Part shown: in pieces, positions 38,355-51,434 of the stretch | Layout of the letters: each line of letters begins with the position of its first letter | Position numbering within the stretch: the first letter of the stretch is position 1 | Assembly: GCF_041146395.1 (NCBI RefSeq) | Contig: NC_090989.1 | Coordinates: 221,434,843 to 221,498,842 of the forward strand | DNA: 64,000 nucleotides | Source of the DNA: Eulemur rufifrons | Lineage: Eukaryota > Chordata > Mammalia > Primates > Lemuridae | Reading direction: 5' to 3' | The notes under the pieces: model-generated | Told to the model about the DNA's origin: nothing | The model's input: only the letters and a program-made list of their open reading frames with translations | Databases searched by the model: none | Translations under genes and position numbers: made by a program

Positions 38355-41325
38355 CATATTATTCTGGACATGGTCATGGATAGACACTGAGGGAGATGGA
38401 GCAGGGACTTGTGTATGACAGGCAGGCCTGCTGTTGCTCTTACTCACACCATGTGCTCTGGTTGACTGTGGCAACAACTCTAGTCAGTGGGCTGCTACAA
38501 CCTTCCTACCCTCAAGGATGTATGCATTCAACCTCTGTATCATATAGGTTAATCCTTCCAAGATATGCTCATTCTTCTGCCTCCTGCTGTCTCATCATGT
38601 TTCTTAATTCCTTTAATACCTGGTTAAAATTCACTTGCCTGTGGGTAGGCAGTATTGTCTACCAGACTGGGCAAAGGCAATGAAGTCAGGCAGACTTGGT
38701 TAAAATTCTAACTTAACTGTTGACATTATTGATACTTGACTTTGTAAATTTTTTCCCTTTGTCTGTATACAAAGAGTTAAGATTACGTTATCAGTTACCA
38801 TATATAAACACTACCTGATGCTCCATGTTGTTACCTTTACACCTTTGATCCACACCTGCCTTCTTTATAACATTAATGATGAGCACTGGTAGATATGGTT
38901 GTATTGGAAACGAGTTTGCTTCATGACTTTGTGATCTGGGTCTACAGCTAGATTTCACATGTTTTTGTTAGGAATTCTGTCTTCCATTCCTTGGTCATTT
39001 CCAGTCTTCCTTTCATTGTCCTTGACTCCAGTCTTACGTATATGCCAGTCTTTACACTGTTCTCTGTTATAGCAGTTCTGTTCTAAATGTTGATGACAGA
39101 CTGTCCTTTCTGGATTCTGAATGCTATATTTCCTGACTTCTTAATATAAATATTGAAAAAAATCACATGGAATCAAGTCTTCAATAGTTTAATTAATAAG
39201 CTCTGGAGAGTTAAATTAAGACATTTTAAAAGGCAATGATTTGAAATATTTGTTCAACCCCAGGTAGAATCATCATTTTAAACCAACATGAAGGCATAAT
39301 GGCATTTTCATGTAAAACACATTTTTCATTAATAGTCAGAGGCTATATAATTGTATAAATGCATGCACAAAATCAGAGAGTCTGCCAAGAATTATCAGCA
39401 GACAATTTTCATTTATTACTTCTTTCTAATGTAAAATCAGTTACTGTGGCTTTTTTCTTAGAGCTGATATACAGCTTTGATTATAGCTAGGGACTGTGCC
39501 TTGTGGTTCTGTAAGCTTTCACACTGTGATGCTAAGAGCAGATGGAAGAAGGTGCTATAATATTACAATGCAGTCTCACAAATAGGTGTGAAGAATCAAC
39601 CTCCTAAAATTTCATCGACTTCTGCTTCTCATGGCTGCACCTGTGTGGTTGCTGCAGTTTTATAGTGTAACTAGCATTCCTTCTGGAGGCTTCATGTCTC
39701 TTTCTATGATGTCTTATTTGGGGTCCTGCCTATGAAATTTGGACAGACAGGAAAGCTGCCCATGAAGCTGAAAATAGGATGGGAGAGGGACCTAAAGGTT
39801 TGAGTCAAGGCCAAATATGTTCCCTGTGTACTTCAGACCAAGGATGAGGAGATAAAATGTACCAGGGAGGAAAGCCAGGAGCACAAAATATATGCTCAAA
39901 AATCATTTTTGAGACTATAAGCATTTGAATGAATAAATGGAGCCTCTCTATATGCCAGACATGACCACAGATTCTTACATCTATAACTCTTCCACCTGAT
40001 TGATGTCTAGACACCTTTCTCTAACCAATGCAGTTATCAGCTAGGTAACTCAGATTCTAAATTTTCTTTCAGTTCATTATTCAAGTAAAGCAGATACATT
40101 TTTTGAGAATTTTTCAATTTTTATATCCTTCTATTGATAGTCTATAGTTTTGAACTGATGAGTTTGAAAGAACATTAATAATGGTATTTTTAAATATGCT
40201 TTATAAAAATTAGTGCAAATGAAGAGTGACACTTTTGTCTTCAGGCTCTAGGAACGTGTATGTTTCATGGTACTCTCCCATTCCATGAAGGGCGATCCTG
40301 TAGACTTGTACAGATTTTGCACCACACAACTCTTGTAGGGGGTGAGGGGGCACCACTATTATGAAAGTGAATAGCAACCCCTAGAATTGTGCAGTATATA
40401 ACCTGGATAACTGTACCTAGTGGTCTAGCATATGTTCATGAAATATAGGTAAAATAATATATATAGATGAAGTTTTTTTTAATTATCCAATACCAAGCTA
40501 GAGTGGTATGTACAGTTGTTTTTAGGGGAAGCAATAACTACTGGGCAGCTACCCCCAATACTTCAATATCTCCTTAGTTGACTAGGTTTGATGACCTTCT
40601 TAGCCCTTTCAGTGAGAACCAGGTGGTGGCTTGACTTTCTCCCTTCTGTGCTGCCAACTTATATTTGAACTTAACCAGTTTCAGCCACATACCTGAACTA
40701 CTGTTTCAGGATGACTATTTTCAGTTGTCATTCCCTAGAGCAAGATATCTGCGATTATTCTTGTATTAGGAATAACACGGAGTGTCTATAAATAATACAG
40801 ATCCCAGTCTCCATTTTATGTCTGTAGAATCAAAAGTTGTAAGGTAGGGCCTGGGGATTTTTAAAAACCTTCTCCGAGGTATCCTATTTCTTGTGCCATG
40901 GAATTTCCTTATCCTAAGACGTTGCATTAGCAGAGCATCTCCCACACAGCTTCTTCACTGCCAAAGCCTGGAACTAAAGCTAAGCGGGTAGATTGGGAGT
41001 ATTCCAGGAACTTTTTACAGGGTTCTCAAATTCCCACATTTAGTGAAGGTCCTCAGGGTGGCTTTTATAAATTACTCCATCAACTAATGTTCTTAATTTC
41101 ATCTTATTTGAATTAGAGCTATTCTAAAACACTGAGTCATATTCCAGCTAACAAAGAGGTCACAATCTGACTGGTGACAGTCCCCATCACTCATCCAAGG
41201 CAGGGAGGCATGCTTCTTTCCCATGAAGCCAGAAGGGAGGTATGTGCATGATTAAGAAAACTCCTTCGAGTTTTCTGTCACCCTGCTCAGACTGCAGAGT
41301 ACTTACCTACACACAGTTCTGGGAA
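38355..41325. other. Unique sequence
   Basis: About 3 kb with no recognised exon. Near 40820-40900 there is a weak MER5-like scrap (gggcctggggatttttaaaa). Confidence 0.4.
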
Positions 41326-41327
41326 GC

Positions 41328-41470
41328 CACACAGCACCCCATGAAGTGGGCATAACTGTGTCCATGTTACTGATGAGGAAATCTGACAGTCAGTGAGGCT
41401 GACTCAATTTCCCAAAGGCACACAGTCAGCAAGTGGCAAGGCCAGAATACATTTCCAGTTCTTTGGGATC
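41328..41470 (-). repeat. MIR SINE, minus strand
   Basis: 'gttactgatgaggaaatctg', 'aatttcccaaaggcacacag' and 'tcagcaagtggcaaggccag' are MIR antisense order. Confidence 0.75.
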
Positions 41471-44400
41471 CTAGCTTAGTAATATTTTTTCCCAACGCTA
41501 CGGCCCCTCTCTATAAAGCATATGTGTGCACGCACGTGCGCATAGGGGTAATGTGAGACCATGCAGTGTCTGAAGTTGCTTTTCATTGTCATCATCTCTT
41601 CTGGGGGGCCATGTTGCTTTGTGACAAAAATGAAGAAACTGTAAACCAAGAGATGCCAACTTTGGTTTGGACCTCCCAGCATCGCTTTTCTGCAGGCCTC
41701 CACTTTGGCTCTGTGCTTGGGGATGCTGAACGCTCTCTCTGCACACAGGGGCCTTATGCTTCTGCACTCTGTGCCAATTATGAGCCTTGATCTCTAGGGA
41801 GGTGGATCCATGTGGATTTTGGCAGTGGACTCTACCTAGAAGCAGTTGAAAAACAAATGTGTTGGGAATGCCTATTTAGTCATTATGGACAGCACTGTTC
41901 CATGAGTGGTGTTTGGGTCTTGAAAGACTCTGTCATCTTTGTGTTCTGGCAGAAGACTTTGAATATTATTTCATCTCAGGGATGACAACTTCTAAATTTT
42001 TTGAGTGCTTTCCCAGTGATTCTAAATAAATAATTGGCTTTGGCATTTGCTTGGGTTACAGTGTGCCTTGTCTATAGTTTTAGACCCTGTGCAAGAAAGT
42101 CTCAGAACAAAAGTTCTAGTCAGGTAAAATAATGTTCCAAGGCAGCTGTCTTCACACTGGGGTTCACACAAACACTGGGGATGCATGCAGACATCCCAGA
42201 CTCAACATTCATATGTACTTTTCCCTAAAATTGATGTGATGCCCTTGTCCCAAGATTGCCTTTCTCTCGGGTTACCATATTAATTATCATCCAATTGAAA
42301 CACTTTTAGAGTGAATGAAGACACTGTTAATAATATGCTAAGGCCACAGGTGTGTATCTAGACTATTTTGGACAAGACTGCATTGTATGATCACCTTACC
42401 CTTTCCTGTTTTACAAAAGGAAAGCAAACATCTTCCCATTTCTAAATCTTACTAGGGTCATATGGTGAACAACCTCAGCCTGGGTAAATTTCTGGATGCC
42501 AAACAAAGGGACAATTGAACATGCATGGGTCCTTAGAGAATAGCTAGTAATAGCAAGGCAAAGAAGCCTTCAGTAAGAAGTAGTGAAGGGACTGTACCTT
42601 ATGTCTACCATGCAGTAAAGTCATGGCGAGACTCTGTGGCTTCTCTTGCTCCCTTTCTATCTTAGAATTGGAATTCAGAAGTGAGAGGGTTGTCACAGGG
42701 ATGTGTATGAGTACATTTATTTAAGATGAAAAATGAAACCAGGTTTTGGGGATGGAAACATAAATCTGATTTGTCTGATGGGCTTGACAATGAGGACCAA
42801 ATCAGGTTATATGACAGATATTTTCTCTAAATCGCATGAGTGAAATATTTAGCTCTAAAGTTTTGAAAATAATGTTTTTAGCTCATGCACATTTTAAACC
42901 ACAGTGGTAGCAACTATGTAACATATTATAGATTCAAAATTTCAACTTAAACATACATGAGTGGTGTATACGTAGCTTTTTTATAATTCTTTTAGCAAAA
43001 ATCTTTGAAGACCATTTGAAGCACTTGCATTGAAGCAATTATGATGTCTTTTATCCTGGCTCTGACCCCATAGTCATTATGACAACCACAATAGCTTCCA
43101 CACACTTCCAAATGTGACCCCTCCCCAACACACACACACACGTGAAACCACTGTGGGCCCAGTAACTCCTTAAGTGGGTGAATTCCATGCTGGAGAAAGT
43201 ACCTGAAAGGAAGAGTCCACCATCTTGTCCCATCAGGCAACTCAAATGTCCTGGCCTGGACACTTCATTTGTGATCAGGCCCGTCCACATTATGAGTATA
43301 TGTATCTCTGGGGAACTTGTTAAGGCCCATTTATTCCCAAATATATATCCTTTTTTGTTCTATTTGGAAATCATGAGGTGAATTTCTATTCATAGAATAC
43401 CAGAATTTTTGCCCACACTGTGGTTCTCGATCTAATTAGATCTTTATTTCTTAGATTGGCAATTTTTCCTTGTTCCCAGTAGATTGCCATTTTGTCTTGT
43501 ATTTTCTTCAATGAATCTTAATATAGTGCTAGAGATGGAACCAAAAGGAAGGTGATCGAAACATTTCTTGAGGAAACTGGGCATTGGTCTTAGTGGTCAA
43601 TGCACAGGGGGTGGTGCAGTACTAGGGGAAGGGGTCCTAAAAGGGGACTACAGTAATGTTTATACAGGAGAGGAAATTGTTATGGAGCAATCCGTTTACC
43701 CTTCTTTGTAAAGCTTTAATCCAAACTTGCTAAAATGAGATTGGTGAATTTCTCCAGTTCTAGGAGCATGAAGGTGAGGACATGAAAAAGAATAGGTTCA
43801 GGAAAAGGATCTGCTGCTTTGGTAAAAGGTAAAAGATTTATGTGTTCTGAAAAGAAACCAGAGTATTGACCTGCTGCTTTTGAACAGGAGACAGTAAGGA
43901 AGGACCAAAGAGGGCTGTCCTTTATGGTAGCTGGCTCACCTGTAAGAAGGGTGATCATAAACACTGGAATCACATAAATGCAGAGTGGGCTTGATGGTAG
44001 GCGGATAGGAGTTCTTACTCTAATTCTTAGTCTACATTTCTGGATGGTTCTGAAAAAAATCAGTTCTCCCTGAACAGGTCAGCAATACTCATATACTTAC
44101 AGTGCTTGACAGGAAGATCCACAAAAAGTGGCTTTATTTTTGTAGATCCTTAGTTAGAAGAAAATGGCACCCTCCAATATTTCATTCTGTTTGGCTTCAA
44201 CAAAAATAGCTCGCCACACATGGAAATGGTGTTCATGCCGAAGAAGGCAACATTCCCAACACTCTTTCACGGCTGGAAGGTTTATAAAAAGCATCTTCCA
44301 GGGTTGTGCTGTGCTTCTTGTATAAACTCTACTCACATTGGCAAATTAGCCTGTGAAATAGTTGACTCATACCTAATTAAAGAATGTCTCTATATCCAAG

Positions 44401-44625
44401 ATGAAAACAATTAAATGAGTAATTTACAAAATTATTTTTTAACATTTGTCAGAGCTAATTATGCTGACACTGCTACTGTAGGTAACCCAAAACTAACTGG
44501 TTTATAAATATAATGGACTCCACTTTCACAGATTTACCCCACAGCTTCAGGCTTCAAACATTTTTTCTTTCTTCTGCTCCCAAACTACTAATTTTTCACA
44601 AAAGTCCATAAAACTTTCTAAAATA
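41471..44625. other. Unique sequence
   Basis: No exon is supported. It contains a short CA run at 43129-43142. Several overlapping open frames near 41480-41790 and 42990-43290 have no recognised domain. Confidence 0.4.
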
Positions 44626-44629
44626 TATA

Positions 44630-44711
44630 CAAGGGCTGTCCGGAAATTATCCAGCCATTGTTAATATAATGAGAATGGTTACATGGCTGGATACTTTCTG
44701 GACAGTCCTTA
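44630..44711. mobile_element. 82-bp mariner-like MITE
   Basis: Near-palindromic: the left arm (from 44630) starts CAAGGGCTGTCCGGAAATTA, and the right arm reverse-complements to TAAGGACTGTCCAGAAAGTA. Both continue into TCCAGCCAT, giving about 29-bp inverted repeats with a few mismatches. It is flanked by TA at 44628-44629 and 44712-44713, the expected mariner/Tc1 duplication. The loop is about 24 bp with no coding room. Confidence 0.8.
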
Positions 44712-44713
44712 TA

Positions 44714-45295
44714 TATATCATAGAAGGCAATTGATAGAATAAGTTCATGTTAGAAACACAAATTTCCCCAATTTTGTCTGTTTCCAAGGTGAAGACTTGT
44801 TTATAAATAGTGCAATTCGATTGAAATAGATGAGCTAGCAAATGAGAAAGATGGGTTGGCACATTGGATATTAATATTTGCATAGATTTCCCATTATTTG
44901 TTGATTTCTACCTACCTTTTTGTTCGCTAGCAATTTAACCCTTAATATTAATGGTTAGAATGAGATTTCAACATATATTTCTCATGGAAGTTCTTAATAA
45001 ACTGGAATATACACTACAGAGGGGAAACCCAGTAAGACTGTTTTAATCATGAGTCTTGTTCCAGTTTTTCTTCCTATCTCTTCTGCCACTAACCAGATTC
45101 AGACACTTAATTCATGCTTAGACTGTTGTAATAACATGTTAGGCTGTCTCTCTTCCCTTGTGTCTCCTCCATTCATTTCATTCTGCTTTCTTCTATTAAG
45201 TTTCTTTGAATGCCTTCTTGATTGGTCACTGGATCAATGGCTCATTCTACCAAGAGTTGATATGTAAACTACTTAGTCTGCCAATCAGAAGTAGT
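44714..45295. other. Unique sequence
   Basis: No recognisable gene or repeat. Confidence 0.4.
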
Positions 45296-45296
45296 T

Positions 45297-45528
45297 ACTA
45301 TTTATTTAGTATTTTACCAGATACTAGGAACTATATATGTACATTATCCTATTTAATACTCGCAATAAATCTATGAGGCAGATATCTTTGCACTTCTTTT
45401 ATAGATAGGGAAAGAGAAGCTCAGAGAATTTGAGTAATATTCTCAAGGTCACACAGCTCATAAGTGGTAGAGCTGGGATTTGAACGTGGTCTACTTGATT
45501 CCAAAGTCTATGAGCGTAATTGCTAGGG
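45297..45528 (-). repeat. MIR SINE, minus strand
   Basis: It is near full length: 'agagaagctcagagaatttg', 'caaggtcacacagctcataa', 'gtggtagagctgggatttga' and 'gattccaaagtctatgagcg'. Confidence 0.88.
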
Positions 45529-45607
45529 TAGACTTCCTCAAAAAAGATTCTAAAATCCAACCCGGATTTGCTTCTTTGCCTTAATGCCAATTACTCTTCC
45601 ATATCTA

Positions 45608-45725
45608 ATAGCATTTATTCATTCATTCTAAAATATTTAGTAAGCATCTACCATGTGTCAGTATACACAGATTGGTGAGGAACAATTGGTCCCTGCCCTC
45701 CCATCGCTTATGGTCTTGTGACGAT
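45608..45725. repeat. L2/MIR-like fragment
   Basis: 'agtaagcatctaccatgtgt', then 'gtgaggaacaattggtccct' and 'gccctccc', follow a common L2-type 3' segment ('tgagcacctactatgtgcca' type). Confidence 0.55.
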
Positions 45726-45917
45726 CTCGATGTCTGTGCTCCAGGAAACCTGGTCAAATCACTTTCCCTTTCCCATGGCATTTTCTAATGCCTTCTTGCT
45801 GGAACTTGCTCTTGCTTTGAGGACTGTCTCATGTCCTCCCCACCCACGATGTCTTCCTAAACCACACAAACCAGTGGAAATTTCTCCTTTCTTTGAACTA
45901 TAGTTCTCACTCATTGT

Positions 45918-46128
45918 CTATGTTCAAATACTAGTTCTGCCACCAATTAGCTATGTAACCTTGGGAAAGTTACTTCTCTGTACCTCAGTTTTCTCATCGA
46001 GAAAAGAGGGGCTAATCATAGTGTCTATCCCATAGAGTTATTGTGAAGTTTAAATGAATTTATTTATGGAAAGTACTCAGAACATTACCTGGCATATGGC
46101 AAGTACTATGTTAACTAATAATAGTACT
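45918..46128 (+). repeat. MIR SINE, plus strand
   Basis: 'tagttctgccaccaattagc', 'taaccttgggaaagttactt', 'ctgtacctcagttttctcat' and 'acctggcatatggcaagtac'. Confidence 0.88.
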
Positions 46129-46149
46129 ACATTATTATTCTGTGGTTTA

Positions 46150-47275
<1,126 letters not shown>

Positions 47276-47279
47276 ACTT

Positions 47280-48465
47280 TCTTTGTGTGAATTCGTATAA
47301 ATAGTTCAACATGTGAGTAATATTTAGACATTTATTAGTCACCAAGAGAAATGATCTAGCTCATAGGAGATAAAGAAGAAGAACATGAATTCTCAATTTT
47401 ATTTGATTCACAGAATATTAATTATCATTTTTATTATTGTTTTTATTTCAGAATATTATGGGGGTACAAACACTATGGTTACATTTACTTTTAAAGAATT
47501 ATGCAACATTTCTCATATGTATATATCTAGTTTTATATGCCTCTCTTGTATTACTATTTTTAAACTATTCCTAGATTTTTATATTTAATGTTTCTACAAC
47601 ACTTACCAGAGCTCTTTGCCCTGCTCTAATTTTTCTCTGGTCTTTTTCTTTATAAGGGAATTTCCTGTTCAAAGAAAGTCACCTTAAAATTATTCTTATT
47701 TCTAACAGGGTCATATTGCAAAATGTAAAAAGACTATGCTGTAGTGAAGTTCTAAATATTGGGTTGCTATTGTAATTTATCCTTATTCTTTTTATGTTCT
47801 TATATTTGATTCAGAAATATAAGACTTTTTCTGGTAATTTCACGACTATTTACTTATGTGTAATAAACTCACCTGAAAAATGAAGACAAGCCTATGGAGT
47901 AATTTAGTAAATCTTTTGCACCCGAGTCTATTAATTGTTACTAAAGTCTGGACCCTGAAGCTGTGATTACATTTTGGAGTTCAGAAAACATCTGCTTCAG
48001 ATAATAGTTATAAAAATAATGTGATTAGGAAAATTATGATTTTGAAGGTCAAACAAATACTTTGAAAATTTGAAAGGTTAGAGAGTCCTAGGCATAAAAA
48101 TCTTGAAAGAGCATTTTGTTCAAGGACAGAATAATCAGCTTCTTGTATGATTTGGCTTATATTTTCCTATAAAATCTAGGTTCCTGGGATAAATTCTGAC
48201 AATGAAGATCTTCATAATCTAAGAAAATACAAATTCCTGGAGAGAGCTGGGACTCCCTTTCAAAAATCTTTTTATTGCCCCATGGACAAGAGAGTTCTGA
48301 ACACAGACATAGTGTTGATAAAAGGATATACTTAAGCTGAAGGAAGAAAAGTAGACATGAGGATAGTGTGACCGGGGGAAAAAGGAACTAATATAAGGCC
48401 CAGACCCTCTGGGCCAGACGCTTTGCTAAATGTTTTGCAATTTATTTTTTTAGAAAATACTCAAT
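47280..48465. other. Unique AT-rich sequence
   Basis: No exon or repeat is recognised. Confidence 0.4.
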
Positions 48466-48470
48466 AGAAT

Positions 48471-48960
48471 TTTTTTTTTTTTTTTTGGTAGCAGGTAACA
48501 AGAATCCAAAACACCTTAATTTAACCAAAAACGACATGTATGTTACTATGTAAGTAAGAAGTCCAGAATAGACTCACAGCTGGATTCAGGGGTGCAATCG
48601 ATACCAGTGAGAACTGGTCTCTCTTAGATCTGCTTTCCTCTGTGTTGGCTTCACATTCAAGAAGATTCTATGTAGATGCAAAGATGACTACTGGTTAATC
48701 TGGTCTAGGCTTAGTTTCTGCTAGGAATTTTAGCAAAATCTAGTAGGAAACTCTGGTCACCCTTACCTGGATCTTGTGCCCATTCTTGAACAACCACCCT
48801 GCCTAGAAGGAGGGATGAAATAAGCTGTGACTTGGAAATTCACTGAGGAAGCAATAAGAAAAAAAAAAAAAAGAAATAATTTGATTGGTCAGTCTGGGCC
48901 ACTTGTTTCTCTTGTTCTGCTGGAAGCAAGGCTCTGTGTCATAGAAGAAAAGCAGTTTCC
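48471..48960 (-). repeat. Old L1M 3' UTR-like element, minus strand
   Basis: A T run at 48471-48487 (an antisense poly-A tail) leads into 'gtaacaagaatccaaaacac', then 'tgctttcctctgtgttggct' and 'tcacattcaag', and 'ctggatcttgtgcccattct'. These are words I recall from old L1 3' UTR repeats. Family uncertain. Confidence 0.45.
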
Positions 48961-50250
48961 AAAATGGGAAGGTAATAAATACTCAGTAGAAAAGAAATAA
49001 AAATATTAATTATGTTTTGGGTTAATTAGGAATGGGTATGGCAGATATTGATATAATAAGCAAGGATAAAGCTTTATTTATTTATTTTTTTCCCTGTCTG
49101 TCCTTGAATCCGCCAGGACTAGGAGGTTGAGCACCTTTGGTACACATTTCTAAGCAAAGTCCCACTTTAGGCTCTAGATGGTAGACCTGGTCTTAACCTC
49201 AGAAAGGTGAGGGTCACAGAGGGAGTTCTGGGTGAGTAATTTACTAACGTAGCGTAAAGTCAGTCTTGCTCTTGGTCTCACTCCAAGCTCGGTAGCTCCT
49301 CATCCTGTTCCCTGGGGTGACGCCAACCTGACCACTTGTGATGTTATGACCAACTTCCTTTCATTCCGCTTCTCCTGTTGCTGAGTTTCCACCATGTCAT
49401 TCTTGGACTGAACCCCTGTGTATTACCCCAGCTCTATTAGGGACCAGATGTTCTTTCTGCAAACTCTCCTAACTGCAGAATTAGGTGTCAGTACTGGTTT
49501 CCTGATCTTTCTTGTCTGTGTTGCTGCCCATCTCATGGTAGGAACTTCTTCCATTATCTTATCCTTTGGCTTCTAACAGTTCATTTATCCATTCAATCTT
49601 TTGTCCATTAAATAAAATTACTTTTTTTCTGAATAATTATTAGCATAGTTTATTAGGTGCTCAGTTCAGAGTCAGGGCTGTAGAAAAAAATATAAATGAT
49701 TTCTATTAATACATTCCAGATTTTGAGTTTAGCAGGCAAAGTCTTCCAAGAAATCTTCAAATTATTAGAGAGCTCTTAGGAGTTCATATACAAAGGCCAG
49801 GCCTAAAAGGAAAAGACAGTCAGAAAAGCTTCTCTGTGAATGTGGTCCTTGATCCTTAGATCAAGATTAGATGGGGAGAGAAACAGGAGCTGTCCAAGTA
49901 AGAGGAACAGAATCTGCAAAGGCTGGGAGTCATGGAAGAGTGGAACTAGTTCAGTGTGGTGCAGCATGTGTGATGTGTGTGGGAGTTTGCCAGCAGATGA
50001 GAAAACCAAGGTAGAAGGTGGCAAGATCAAGAGGAACTTCCAAGTCATACAAAGGTGTTTGGTCTTTTTCCTAAAAAAGCTTACCATCTCCTGCCTTTCC
50101 TAGCTTAAACAACCTTTTCTCTTATCTTTGTCTCATTGAAGGATTTTGTTGAACAACCATGGAATGTTACTTGTCTTTTCTTCTATGTGACAAATATGCA
50201 GTCTTTAAGTCACCAGAACATTTAGATTTCTGTCTCTGCAAGGGTGTCCT
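48961..50250. other. Unique sequence
   Basis: No gene is supported. It lies immediately upstream of the L1 insertion site. Confidence 0.4.
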
Positions 50251-50266
50251 TAAAAAACATGTCCTG

Positions 50267-50499
50267 TGCGATGCGCATTGCGTGGGGAATGGACACGCTT
50301 GAAGTTCTGACTGGGGAGGATGGGGGTGGGGGGAGGGATGGGTGCACACCTACATGATGAGTGCGATGTGCACTGTCTAGGGAATAGACACACTTGAAGC
50401 TCAGACTCGGGGGGATGGGGAGGCATGGGCAGTATATATAACCTGAACTTTTGTACCCCCATAATGAGCTGAAAAATAAAAATATATTAAAAAAAAAAA
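50267..50499 (+). mobile_element. 5'-truncated lemur L1 3' end with 95-bp tandem duplication
   Basis: The end 'aacctgaacttttgtacccc' with 'cataatgagctgaaaaataa' is a strepsirrhine L1 3' terminus as I recall it. The upstream module starting TGCGATG occurs twice, at 50267 and 50362 (period 95). Each copy contains a GGACACGCTTGAAG-like word and a G-rich stretch. Confidence 0.8.
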
Positions 50500-51403
50500 G
50501 AATATAGATGACTTTTGAATTTTAAATTTTGGAAGACATTGCCATATTGTCCCAACAGTATGTATACAAATTTAAGCTCTTATTGTCTTATATAGAATTC
50601 CTGATCCCAGCCTTATTGCCCATCATACACAAACACATAATAATTATGCACAAATACCATAACTACCTCCATTTTATTGTGATTAATTTAGTTAATAGTC
50701 ATATATGACAAGGTATGCTTTAGTAGTAAAAGGTAATACTCAACATCCTTGCTAGTCAAAGTGTGGTGTTTGGACAGGTAGCAACAACACTCTGCAGCTT
50801 TTTAGAAATACAGAATCCTGAGGCCCAGCCCAGACATACTGAATCATAATCTGCATTTTAACAAGATCTCTGGTTGATCCAAATGCACATTAAATTTTGA
50901 GAAGTGCTGATTTAGGGTACACAGGCCTAGAATGTGATCTTGTTACACTGCACAAATACTTTACAGCTATGTAAAAGTGGTCAATTCAATAAATCTAAGC
51001 AAGAGTTTCTACAGCTATATAATGTGAACAGTGATATAATGTGCCTCATTTAGTTGTTAGGTTATTTTAATCAAATAGTATTTATAAAGGTTGTAGCACA
51101 GAGCTTGGCATTTAATAATAATCCATTAACTATTGGCTCCTATTAATTATCGTGACTGCCATATATATCATATTATGGTTATGATTATTATCTGATTAGT
51201 ATTTCTTTTTCATTGACTGTCCTGTTCTTGACATTAATTATTAAAAGTATTTAAAATTGAAATTAGTAAGGTTTACCATGATTTTTTATCATAAAATTTG
51301 TTTTATATGCAATGGTATGAATAGAACTTTACCTTTCTAACATTATATATTTTTATTGGATGAACATATAAATAAACTCAAACTTCATCTCATCTTATCT
51401 AGT
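50500..51403 (+). other. Transduced non-L1 segment
   Basis: About 900 bases carried with the L1. It is AT-rich, has no open frame of note, and contains a MER5-like hAT fragment at about 50752-50915 ('cagaatcctgaggcccagcc', 'ctgcattttaacaag'). That fragment must have been present at the source locus. AATAAA at 51371-51376 served as the downstream polyadenylation signal. Confidence 0.75.
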
Positions 51404-51434
51404 AAAAAAAAAAAAAAAAAAAAAACATGTCCTG

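Larger units (their letters stand above)
50252..51434 (+). mobile_element. L1 insertion with 3' transduction (with target duplications)
   Basis: A 15-bp direct repeat, AAAAAACATGTCCTG, lies at 50252-50266 and 51420-51434. The left junction reads TT/AAAAAA, the preferred L1 endonuclease target. Between the repeats are, in order: a 5'-truncated L1 3' end (50267-50488), a short A tract (50489-50499), about 904 bp of non-L1 DNA (50500-51403) and a terminal poly(A) (51404-51425 including the duplicated As). AATAAA occurs at 50475 and 51371, the latter 27 bases before the terminal A run. This is the layout of one transcript that read through the L1 signal and was integrated once. Confidence 0.85.

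Noticed and set aside
38001..38390. 129-codon open frame, plus strand
   Set aside because: It crosses the MER5-like transposon at 38178-38350 and has no domain.
45297..46128. Possible tRNA-like sequences
   Set aside because: These are MIR SINEs, which are tRNA-derived, but no intact cloverleaf or A/B box pair is seen.
50250..50462. Proline-rich antisense open frame with repeated peptide pattern
   Set aside because: The peptide repeat simply reflects the 95-bp tandem duplication in the L1 3' UTR.
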